A DNA stretch of 64,000 bases, from the NCBI RefSeq assembly GCF_000710915.1, contig NZ_BAUA01000150.1, positions 1 through 64,000 on the forward strand, read 5' to 3'. Below, piece by piece: positions 57,009-64,000 of the stretch. Every line of letters starts with the position of its first letter. Positions within the stretch are counted from its first letter, which is position 1. Source of the DNA: Nocardia brasiliensis IFM 10847. Its GTDB lineage: Bacteria; Actinomycetota; Actinomycetes; Mycobacteriales; Mycobacteriaceae. Position numbers and translations under genes: made by a program. The notes under the pieces are model-generated. The model was not told where the DNA came from, ran no database searches, and was given only the letters and a program-made list of their open reading frames with translations.

Positions 57009-57815
57009 ATGACCTCGGACGATGCGGCGAAAACGGCCGATGCGCCTGCGGAATCGGCGGTCGCGTTGCGGGCCGAGGGACTGGTGAAGCGGTACGGCGG
57101 TGTCGAGGCGCTGCGCGGCGCGAACTTTCAGGTGAGCGCGGGCGAAGTCGTCGCGTTGATCGGGGACAACGGCGCGGGCAAATCGACGCTCGTGAAATGC
57201 CTTTCCGGCGCCGAACAGCCCGATTCCGGGCGGATTCTGCTGGACGGCAAGCCGGTGGTGCTGAATACCCCGACGGCGGCCCGCAAACTCGGCGTGGAAA
57301 CCGTGTATCAGGATCTCGCGGTGGCCCCGGACCTGGATCCGGCGGCGAATCTGTTCCTCGGCCGGGAGCTGGTGCGCAAAGGGTTACCCGGCAAGCTCGG
57401 CATGCTCGACCGCACAGCGATGAGAGTCCAAGCGGTCGAACACTTCCGGCGGCTCGGGGTGACCCTGCAGAGCACCGATGTGCCGATCGGTTCGCTCTCG
57501 GGCGGCCAGCGGCAGAGTGTCGCGGTCGCCAGGGCGGTGATGTGGGCGAGCAAGGTGGTGTTCATGGACGAGCCGACCGCCGCGCTCGGCGTGGTGCAGC
57601 GTGAGCGGGTGCTCGACGTGATCCGCCGGGTCCGCGATCAGGGCATCGCCGTGGTGTTGATCAGTCACAACATGCCGGAGGTGCTGGCGGTCGCCGACCG
57701 CATCGAGGTGCTCCGGCTGGGCAAGCGGGTGGCGCGGTTCACCGCGGCCGACGCCACGCTCGAACAATTGGTGGGCGCCATGACCGGCGCGCTGTCACAG
57801 GAGGAAGCGGCATGA
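57009..57815 (+). CDS. Sugar ABC transporter ATP-binding protein (single domain)
   Basis: 268 residues, carbohydrate-type ATPase of the CUT2 (ribose/xylose) group but with one nucleotide-binding domain. Walker A GDNGAGKSTLVKCLSGAEQP, signature GSLSGGQRQSVAVARAVMWA, Walker B VVFMDEPTAALG, and H-loop LISHNMPEVLAVADR. Most RbsA-type proteins have two such domains, so this one must dimerise. ATG at 57009; ATG at 57000 also possible. Overlaps the permease start (ATGA). Confidence 0.92.
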   Translation: MTSDDAAKTADAPAESAVALRAEGLVKRYGGVEALRGANFQVSAGEVVALIGDNGAGKSTLVKCLSGAEQPDSGRILLDGKPVVLNTPTAARKLGVETVYQDLAVAPDLDPAANLFLGRELVRKGLPGKLGMLDRTAMRVQAVEHFRRLGVTLQSTDVPIGSLSGGQRQSVAVARAVMWASKVVFMDEPTAALGVVQRERVLDVIRRVRDQGIAVVLISHNMPEVLAVADRIEVLRLGKRVARFTAADATLEQLVGAMTGALSQEEAA

Positions 57816-58876
57816 CGCGCCCCGGCGGTTCCCAGGACGTCGCAGGCGAGGCGACCGGCAACGGCGCGGTCGAGCTACCGCAACGCACTGCCCTGCAACG
57901 GCTCATGGGCGCGAGCACGGTGTGGATCGGCGTGGTGCTGGTCGCGCTGTGCATCGTGTTCAGCGTGCTGCGCCCCGACGCGTTCCCCACCCGCTTCACC
58001 TTTCAGACGCTGCTCATCGAAACCTCGGTGCTGCTGGTGCTTTCGGTGGGCATGACGTTCGTGATCATCACCTCGGGCATCGATCTGTCGGTGGGCATGG
58101 TGTTGATCTTCGCCGGTGTGATCGGCGCGAAGACGATGGAGGCGCTCAGCCCGGATCAGGACGCGACCAACGCGGGCTGGGGCATCATCGGCATCGGCTT
58201 CCTGCTTTCGGTTGTGGGCGGCGGTGTCTGGGGCCTGGTCAACGGAGTTCTGGTGGCCAAGGCCAAGATTCCGCCGCTGATCGTCACGCTCGGCTCGTTC
58301 GGCGCCGCGCTCGGTGCGGCGCAGCTGATCACCGGCGGCGTCGACACTCGCACCGTGCCCGAAAAACTGCGCAACACACTGGGTTTCGGCACCACCCTGG
58401 GCGGCGTGCCGAACCTGGTCCTGGTCGCCACCGTGGTGACCGTGCTGGCCGCCTGGGTACTGCACACCACCCGTTTCGGCCGCTACACCTATGCCATCGG
58501 CTCCAACGAGGAGGCCGCGCGCCGCTCCGGCATCGCGGTCACCCGGCATCTGATCACCGTCTACCTGCTCACCGGGGTGCTGGCCGGGCTGGCCGGTTTC
58601 ATGAATCTGGCCTACTTCGGCACCACCACGATCGGCGGCCACACCACCGACAACCTGGACGCCATCGCGGGCGTGGTGATCGGCGGCACCAGCCTGTTCG
58701 GCGGGGACGGGACGATCGTCGGGACGGTGATCGGCGTGTTCATCCCGTCGGTGCTGAAGAAGGGGTTCGTCATCGCGCAGGTGCCGGTGTTCTGGCAGCC
58801 GATCGCGGTGAGCGTGGTCCTCGTCGCGGCGGTCTGGTTCGACCAGTTCCGGCGCCGGGCCCGGGATCGGAAATAG
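57812..58876 (+). CDS. Sugar ABC transporter permease (RbsC type)
   Basis: 354 residues with about 8-10 membrane helices. CUT2 permease features: LVLSVGMTFVIITSGIDLSV, GWGIIGIGFLLSVVGGGVWG, AIGSNEEAARRSGIAVTRHL (the ATPase-contact loop), and DAIAGVVIGGTSLFGGDGTI. ATGA overlap with the ATPase gene. It forms the membrane channel as a homodimer. Confidence 0.94.
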   Translation: MTRPGGSQDVAGEATGNGAVELPQRTALQRLMGASTVWIGVVLVALCIVFSVLRPDAFPTRFTFQTLLIETSVLLVLSVGMTFVIITSGIDLSVGMVLIFAGVIGAKTMEALSPDQDATNAGWGIIGIGFLLSVVGGGVWGLVNGVLVAKAKIPPLIVTLGSFGAALGAAQLITGGVDTRTVPEKLRNTLGFGTTLGGVPNLVLVATVVTVLAAWVLHTTRFGRYTYAIGSNEEAARRSGIAVTRHLITVYLLTGVLAGLAGFMNLAYFGTTTIGGHTTDNLDAIAGVVIGGTSLFGGDGTIVGTVIGVFIPSVLKKGFVIAQVPVFWQPIAVSVVLVAAVWFDQFRRRARDRK

Positions 58877-58910
58877 GTATGGCAACAACAGAAATGGCGG
58901 AGGTAGCCGA

Positions 58911-59885
58911 ATGAGGGTGGCGAAGCGGACCGCGGTGGTGATCGGCGCGATGGTGTCGGTCGGCGCGCTGCTGGCGGGTTGCAGTGGGCAGGTGAGCAAT
59001 TCGGGCAGCGGCGACAGCAAGAAGCTGGTGCTGATCCCGGGCGTCGCGGACGAGCCGTTCTACATTTCGATGCAGTGCGGCGCGCAGGACGAGGCCGCGA
59101 AGCTCGGCTACAAGCTGGACACGCAGGCGCCGACCAAGTTCGACGCGGGCACGCAGACCCCGGTGCTGACCGGCGTGGTGGCGAACAAGCCGGGCGGCAT
59201 CCTGATCGCGCCGACACACGCCACCGCCATGGCCAATCCGATCAAGCAGGCCAAGGACGCGGGCATCAAGATCGTCGAGGTGGACACCGCGCTGGACGAC
59301 ACTTCCGTTGCGCTGTCGTCGATTTCGTCGGACAACAAGAAGGGCGGCGCGCTCGCGGCGCAGACTTTGGCGAAGCTGGTGGGGGACAAGGGCCCGGTGC
59401 TGGTGATCAACACCAAGGCGGGCACGTCCACCACCGACGCCCGCGCGCAGGGCTTCGAGGAGGCGGTCAAGAGCTTCCCCGGCATCACCTCGCTCGGCGT
59501 GCAGTACAACAACAACGAAGCGGCACAGGCGGCTTCGATCGTCACCGCGACGCTGGCGGCGCATCCCGATCTCGCCGGTATCTTCGCCACCAACCTGAGC
59601 TCCGCCGAGGGCGCGGCAACCGGTCTGCGCAACGCGAACAAACTCGGCCAGGTGAAGCTGGTCGGCTTCGACGCCAGCCCGAAGCAGGTCGAGGATCTGA
59701 AAGCCGGTACGGTGCAAGCCCTTATCGCTCAGGATCCCGCGGGCATCGGGGCGAAGGGCGTCGATCAGGCGGTCGCCGCGATCGAGGGCAAGCCGGTGAC
59801 CCGGACGATCCAGACCGACATGATCGCCATCACCCAGGCCGATATGGAGGCCAACTCGAAGTATTTCTACAAGCGCAAGTGCTGA
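58911..59885 (+). CDS. Sugar-binding lipoprotein of the ABC transporter
   Basis: 324 residues. Lipoprotein signal with lipobox LLAGC (C24), then a periplasmic-binding-protein-like I fold (KKLVLIPGVADEPFYISMQC, GGILIAPTHATAMANPIKQA, IFATNLSSAEGAATGLRNAN, VKLVGFDASPKQVEDLKAGT). It captures a sugar outside the membrane for the CUT2 permease. The sugar cannot be predicted. 34 bp after the permease; a hairpin terminator follows. Confidence 0.94.
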   Translation: MRVAKRTAVVIGAMVSVGALLAGCSGQVSNSGSGDSKKLVLIPGVADEPFYISMQCGAQDEAAKLGYKLDTQAPTKFDAGTQTPVLTGVVANKPGGILIAPTHATAMANPIKQAKDAGIKIVEVDTALDDTSVALSSISSDNKKGGALAAQTLAKLVGDKGPVLVINTKAGTSTTDARAQGFEEAVKSFPGITSLGVQYNNNEAAQAASIVTATLAAHPDLAGIFATNLSSAEGAATGLRNANKLGQVKLVGFDASPKQVEDLKAGTVQALIAQDPAGIGAKGVDQAVAAIEGKPVTRTIQTDMIAITQADMEANSKYFYKRKC

Positions 59886-59902
59886 CCACTGCCCGATGAG
59901 GG

Positions 59903-59932
59903 GCCGACCGGGCGCGTACGCGTCCGGTCGGC
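59903..59932 (+). terminator. Terminator after the sugar ABC operon
   Basis: GCCGACCGGGCGCG and CGCGTCCGGTCGGC around TA: a 14-bp stem with one G-T pair, 17 nt after the stop of the binding protein. Confidence 0.72.
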
Positions 59933-60054
59933 ACGGGCGGGACAACCTGGCACGCAGCCGCTTTCCCCACTATCAACTGGGGTTTCATCACAGTGACGCA
60001 TCGGCTTAATCTCCGACCATCCGGGATTCATCCATCCCTTCTGGAGGAGCCGAT

Positions 60055-61527
60055 ATGCCCCGCATCTTCCCCCGAGACAGGGCCGGCCGCGTTATCGCCG
60101 CAGCCACCGCTCTGCCCGTCGTTTTCTCACTCGCGCTGATGGGTTCCGCGTACGCGGAACCCGGCGCACCGCCCGAGCGGCACCTGGCCGACTCGATCAA
60201 GGCGCCCGCCGTGAAGCAGCACCTCGATCGGTTCCAGGCCATCGCCAACGCCAACGGTCGTACCCGCGCCGCGGGCACCGCCGGTTATGACGCTTCGCGC
60301 GACTACGTGGCCGGCGCGCTGCGCCAGGCCGGATATCAGGTGACCTTGCAGCCGTTCACCTTCCAGTCTTTCCGGGAGCGGACGACGGCGGTCATGGAAC
60401 GGGTCTCCGGCGGCGCTACCAGTTACAAGGCGACCCCGACGGACCGTAGCCAGCTCGGTGATTTCGCCACTTTGACCTACTCGGGCTCGGGCGAGACGAA
60501 GGCCGCGGTCCAGGGCGTCGACCTGGCCTTGTCGCCGCGTGGCGAGGCGAACGCCTCGACGTCCGGTTGTGAGGCAACGGACTTCGCGAAGTTCACCCGC
60601 GGCAATATCGCGCTGCTGCAGCGCGGCACCTGCACCGCGGCGGACAAGGCGCGAAATGCCCAGGCGGCAGGCGCTTCCGGCGTGATCATCTTCAACGAGG
60701 GGCAGCCGGGCCGCACCGACGCCTTCACCGAGGCGCTCGACGAAAAGGGCATCACCGTGCCGGTCGTCGCCACCAGCTACGCCGTCGGCAAAGACCTTGC
60801 CGGCCAGGCGAACTCGGTGGTCCGGCTCAAGACCGACACCGAGGCGCTGCCCGCCACGACGCACAACGTGATCGCCGAGTCCCCGCAGGGCAACGCGGAG
60901 AAGGTCGTGATGGCCGGTGCGCACCTCGATTCCGTGCGCGCGGGCGCCGGCATCAACGACAACGGTTCCGGCAGTGCGGCTCTGCTCGAGATCGCGTTGC
61001 AGATGGCCACGTCCACGCCGAAGAACAAGGTCCGCTTCGCCTGGTGGGGCGCCGAGGAACTCGGCCTGGTCGGCTCGAAGTTCTACGTGAACAACCTGTC
61101 TCAGGCCAATCGCAACCGGATCGCGCTCTACTTGAACTTCGACATGATCGGTTCGATCAACTACGCCTACAAGATCTACGACGGCAGGCAGGGCCCGGCC
61201 GGTTCGGCCGAGATCGAGCAGAACTTCATCCGCTACTTCACCTCGAAGGGGCTGCCGTACGGGCGCACCGCGCTCGACGGTCGGTCGGACTACGGCCCGT
61301 TCATGCGGGTGGGTATCTCGGTCGGCGGCCTGTTCACCGGCGCCGAAGGCATCAAGACCGCCCAGGAGCAGCGGCAGTTCGGTGGCACCGCGGGTCGTCC
61401 GTACGACCCCTGCTACCACCGCTCCTGCGATACGACCGCCAACATCAGCGATAAGGCGTTGACCGACAACGCCGGTGCGATCGCCGACGCGATGCAGACC
61501 TACGCGTCCGCCGACGTGCTCCCCTGA
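60055..61527 (+). CDS. Secreted M28 family aminopeptidase with PA domain
   Basis: 490 residues. Signal peptide (RAGRVIAAATALPVVFSLAL, cleavage near SAYAEP) for export. A PA domain is inserted (about 120-260; FTRGNIALLQRGTCTAADKA, ASGVIIFNEGQPGRTDAF). The di-zinc ligands fit the M28 pattern: VVMAGAHLDSVRAGAGINDN, AWWGAEELGLVGS, LNFDMIGS, and His in DPCYHRSCDT; the latter cysteines probably pair. It should remove N-terminal amino acids from peptides outside the cell. CTGGAGGAG precedes the ATG. Confidence 0.95.
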   Translation: MPRIFPRDRAGRVIAAATALPVVFSLALMGSAYAEPGAPPERHLADSIKAPAVKQHLDRFQAIANANGRTRAAGTAGYDASRDYVAGALRQAGYQVTLQPFTFQSFRERTTAVMERVSGGATSYKATPTDRSQLGDFATLTYSGSGETKAAVQGVDLALSPRGEANASTSGCEATDFAKFTRGNIALLQRGTCTAADKARNAQAAGASGVIIFNEGQPGRTDAFTEALDEKGITVPVVATSYAVGKDLAGQANSVVRLKTDTEALPATTHNVIAESPQGNAEKVVMAGAHLDSVRAGAGINDNGSGSAALLEIALQMATSTPKNKVRFAWWGAEELGLVGSKFYVNNLSQANRNRIALYLNFDMIGSINYAYKIYDGRQGPAGSAEIEQNFIRYFTSKGLPYGRTALDGRSDYGPFMRVGISVGGLFTGAEGIKTAQEQRQFGGTAGRPYDPCYHRSCDTTANISDKALTDNAGAIADAMQTYASADVLP

Positions 61528-61569
61528 ACGAATATGGTTCGGTAGCAACTCGATTCGCTGGTAACCACC

Positions 61570-61603
61570 CGTGTCGCCGCCCTCGACCGAGGGCGGCGAC
61601 ACG
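61570..61603. terminator. Bidirectional terminator between convergent genes
   Basis: Perfect 15-bp stem CGTGTCGCCGCCCTC (61570-61584) with 61589-61603 and a GACC loop, between the aminopeptidase and threonine ammonia-lyase genes. Confidence 0.82.
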
Positions 61604-61656
61604 GCTGCGGGCGGTACCCGAAAGCAGCCGGCCGCCCCGTCGCGCCGGTCGGCGAT

Positions 61657-62892
61657 CTAGTCCTCGACACGAACGGAGTAGCCCGCGTTGGTCAACGCGG
61701 TGAGGACGTCGTCGCGGTGCGTGTGGCCGCGGGTCTCCAGCGTGAGCGAGACCTCGACCTCGTTGAGCGCCAACCAGGTACCGGTACGCGAGTGCGCGAC
61801 GTCGACCACGCTGGCGCCGGTCTTGCCGACCACCGCGAGCAGTGCGCTGAGCCCACCGGGCCGGTCCGCGATCGTCACGCGCACCGCGAGATAGCGTCCA
61901 GCCGCGCTCAATCCGTGGCCGATCAGCCGGGTGAGCAGCAGCGGATCGATATTGCCGCCGGACAGTATCGCGCACACCGGCCGGCTCAGGTCCAGATCCA
62001 GATCGGCTGCGGCACAACTCATCAACGCCGCGACCGCCGCCGCACCCGCGGGTTCCACGATCAGCTTCGCGCGTTCCAGGCAGAGCAGCAGTGCTTTGGA
62101 CAGCGAGTCCTCGTCGACCGTCAGCATTGTCGAAACATGCTCGGCGACATGGGCGAACGGCACCTGACCGGGCTGGCCGACCGCGATGCCGTCGGCCATC
62201 GTCGACATCCGCCCGACCCGCACCGGCTTGCCCGCGGCCAGCGATCCCGGCCAGGCCGCCGCCTCGGCCGCCTGCACACCGATCACGCGCACCTGCGGCG
62301 CCAGCTTGTGCAGGGCCACCGCGACCCCGGCGATCAGTCCGCCCCCGCCGGTCGGCACAAGCACCGCGCCCAGGTCTGGGAGCTGCTCCAGAATCTCCAG
62401 CGCCACCGTCGCCTGCCCGGCCACGATGTCCGGGTGATCGAACGGATGGATCAGCGTGGCGCCGGTGCGTTCGGCGAACTCCATCGCGGCGTCCAGGGAA
62501 TCCTCGATGGTCTCGCCGACCTGTCGCACCTCGGCCCCGTAGGCCTTGGTGGCCGCCAACTTCGGCAGCGAGGCGCCGACCGGCATGAACACCGTCGAGG
62601 TGAGGCCCAGCGAGGCCGCCGCCCAGGCCACGCCCTGCGCGTGATTGCCCGCGCTCGCCGCGACCACCCCGCGCGCCCGGTCCTCGGCGGGCAGATTGGC
62701 GATCCGGTTGTACGCGCCGCGCGGTTTGAACGACCCGGTGCGCTGCAAGTTCTCACACTTGAGCAGCACCTCGGTGCCGACCCGCTCCGAGAGCACCCGC
62801 GAGGTGACCATCGGCGTCTTGCGCATCACCGGCGCGAGCAAGGCCGCGGCGGCCTCGATCCGTTCCATACCGACCAACTCCATGCCGCACAT
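61657..62892 (-). CDS. ilvA: Threonine ammonia-lyase with ACT domain
   Basis: 411 residues, fold-type II PLP enzyme. It deaminates threonine to 2-oxobutyrate and ammonia. The PLP lysine is in QRTGSFKPRGAYN; the phosphate loop is VPTGGGGLIAGVAVAL; VEPAGAAAVAAL precedes the regulatory ACT-like domain (about 330-411; YLAVRVTIADRPGGLSALLA). One ACT domain and this length match the catabolic or single-ACT group, so valine/isoleucine control may differ from two-domain biosynthetic enzymes. The start at 62892 (MCGMELVG) has GAGG upstream; 62883 is an alternative. Confidence 0.94.
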   Translation of the reverse strand: MCGMELVGMERIEAAAALLAPVMRKTPMVTSRVLSERVGTEVLLKCENLQRTGSFKPRGAYNRIANLPAEDRARGVVAASAGNHAQGVAWAAASLGLTSTVFMPVGASLPKLAATKAYGAEVRQVGETIEDSLDAAMEFAERTGATLIHPFDHPDIVAGQATVALEILEQLPDLGAVLVPTGGGGLIAGVAVALHKLAPQVRVIGVQAAEAAAWPGSLAAGKPVRVGRMSTMADGIAVGQPGQVPFAHVAEHVSTMLTVDEDSLSKALLLCLERAKLIVEPAGAAAVAALMSCAAADLDLDLSRPVCAILSGGNIDPLLLTRLIGHGLSAAGRYLAVRVTIADRPGGLSALLAVVGKTGASVVDVAHSRTGTWLALNEVEVSLTLETRGHTHRDDVLTALTNAGYSVRVED

Positions 62893-62971
62893 GCTGCCAC
62901 CTCGGCCGCCATTCCTCCCACGAATCTTCGGCCATTTCTCCTTTACGCCGAACGAAGGACAACGGTGCGGT

Positions 62972-64000
62972 TCACCGTTTGGCGAGATTGTGTGCCAGCG
63001 CGCCGAGCCGGGCCAGCCGGGCATCGCCGAGCGGGGTGATCCTGCTGCCGAGCCGGTTGGTGACGAAGGCGAGCCCCACTCCGGTGGCCGGGTCGGCGAA
63101 GGCGCCGGAGCCGCCGAGCCCGAAATGGCCGAACGCCGAGATGGGTTCGGCCTTGGACGGCTTCATCGGCACGCCGTGAAAGCCGAGCGCCCACGGGATG
63201 CGCAGGGCGAGCACATAATCGGGAGTGAAGACCTGGCGTTCGGTCATCGCCGTGATGGTCTCGGGGCGCAGCAGCTCGAAGCCGTCGAGCGTGCCGCCGT
63301 TGGCGAGCGCGCCGTAGAGCCGCGCGAGGGCGCGGGCGCCGAAGACGCCGTTGACGCCGGGCATCACCGAATCGTGCAGCCGCGGATCGGCGATCAGTTC
63401 CGCGAAGCCGTTCGGGGTGGTGTCCATGGCGGCCGCGAACCTGGTCCTGCGGGCGAGCCGGCGGCTGTTCTCCCAGCTCATCCCCGCCACGGTCAGCCGA
63501 GGGAAGTTGGTCGCGATGCGCCCGCGTTCGGCTTCGGGCACCCGGAACCAGAGTTCTTCGGCGCCGAGCGGTTCGGCGATCTCGGTGCGCAGCACGTCGG
63601 TGAACTTCGCCCCGCTCACCCGGCGCACCAGCTCGGCCACCAAATGCCCGAACGTGATGCCGTGGTAGCCGCTGGTGACCAGCCGGCGCGGATCCGGCGT
63701 CCCCGCGGCCAGGGCCTCGGTCACCGCCACATCGTCGAAAAAGCGTTCCACCGGTCCGGGCAGCAGATCCCGCAGCCGATGCAAACCCGCTCGGTGCGTG
63801 AGCAATTCGCGCACCGTGATCCGATCCTTGCCCGCCGCACCGAATTCGGGCCAGTAGGCGGTGACCAGCTCGTCGTAGTCCAGCAGGCCGCGCTCGGCGA
63901 ACCGGTGCAGCAGCGTGCTCGCGACACCCTTGCCCGTGGAGAACGCCATGGCCACCGTGTCCCGCGCCCACGGCACGCCGGGCCGCGCGAACCCGGCCCA
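62972..64000 (-). CDS. Serine hydrolase of the beta-lactamase/esterase family (5' end outside window)
   Basis: The visible 342 residues run to the window edge. Ser-x-x-Lys is in MAFSTGKGVASTLL, followed by TVRELLTHRAGLHRL, the Tyr element in SGYHGITFGHLVAEL and a C-terminal FGHFGLGGSGAFADP (the HxG-like third motif). This is the class C beta-lactamase-like fold shared by EstB-type esterases and DD-peptidase homologues. The substrate is unknown; resistance to beta-lactams should not be inferred. The N-terminal ~50 residues and start lie beyond 64000. Confidence 0.92.
   Translation of the reverse strand, partial: WAGFARPGVPWARDTVAMAFSTGKGVASTLLHRFAERGLLDYDELVTAYWPEFGAAGKDRITVRELLTHRAGLHRLRDLLPGPVERFFDDVAVTEALAAGTPDPRRLVTSGYHGITFGHLVAELVRRVSGAKFTDVLRTEIAEPLGAEELWFRVPEAERGRIATNFPRLTVAGMSWENSRRLARRTRFAAAMDTTPNGFAELIADPRLHDSVMPGVNGVFGARALARLYGALANGGTLDGFELLRPETITAMTERQVFTPDYVLALRIPWALGFHGVPMKPSKAEPISAFGHFGLGGSGAFADPATGVGLAFVTNRLGSRITPLGDARLARLGALAHNLAKR

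Noticed and set aside
60055..61527. Apparent loss of an M28 zinc ligand (Tyr in GRSDYGPF)
   Set aside because: In this subfamily the histidine ligand lies later, in DPCYHRSCD, and is present.
62972..64000. Beta-lactam resistance gene
   Set aside because: The fold is beta-lactamase-like, but the motifs fit esterase/peptidase homologues equally well, and no evidence points to antibiotic hydrolysis.

Overview
The window is high-GC actinobacterial DNA, most likely from Nocardia or a close relative in the Mycobacteriales. The evidence is GC-rich third codon positions, GTG starts, probable leaderless genes, a mycobacterial-type SOS box, WXG100/type VII secretion-like genes, and an arginine locus ordered argC-J-B-D-F-R, argG, (methyltransferase), argH. 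The species cannot be fixed from the sequence alone. No rRNA, tRNA, CRISPR array or intact insertion sequence was found.

Layout. 1-3811: the end of a peptide-type ABC importer, whose two ATPases are fused and carry a roughly 480-residue tail, acidic then lysine-rich. 3925-4449: a YunG-like gene. 4458-11880: a divergent catabolic locus. RidA, IclR and a PfkB sugar kinase face a D-serine-dehydratase-like PLP enzyme, an N-acyl-D-amino-acid deacylase, a KDPG aldolase and a GntP permease. A perfect 17-bp palindrome lies in the shared promoter. Together these could import an N-acylated 2-amino sugar acid, deacylate and deaminate it, phosphorylate the keto-deoxy acid and cleave it to pyruvate and glyceraldehyde 3-phosphate. 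11873-19197: paired regulators and oxidoreductases, including TetR/FAD monooxygenase with three identical operators, two WYL regulators, and an ArsR-type/short P450/PEP-mutase-like set.

19199-39745 is accessory in character: small hypothetical genes, a truncated amidase beside a LysR gene, a secreted lipase, two SDR genes, an MFS exporter with its TetR, a lone ribosomal protein bL28, and four same-orientation copies of an intergenic repeat. Two of those copies are identical over 94 bp. 39799-42620 is a compact type VII secretion-like cassette: an EsxB-like protein, a WXG-domain protein with a C-terminal HExxH motif, a lipoprotein and a two-helix membrane protein.

42629-44812: hydrolase/TetR pair with two operators, and a hypothetical gene. 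45551-55520: arginine biosynthesis. Matching 34-bp ARG-box blocks precede argC and argG, argC looks leaderless, and argG has a structured leader. 55612-64000: a membrane protein, an SMR transporter, a sugar ABC importer, a secreted M28 aminopeptidase, threonine ammonia-lyase with ACT domain, and a beta-lactamase-fold hydrolase cut by the window edge.
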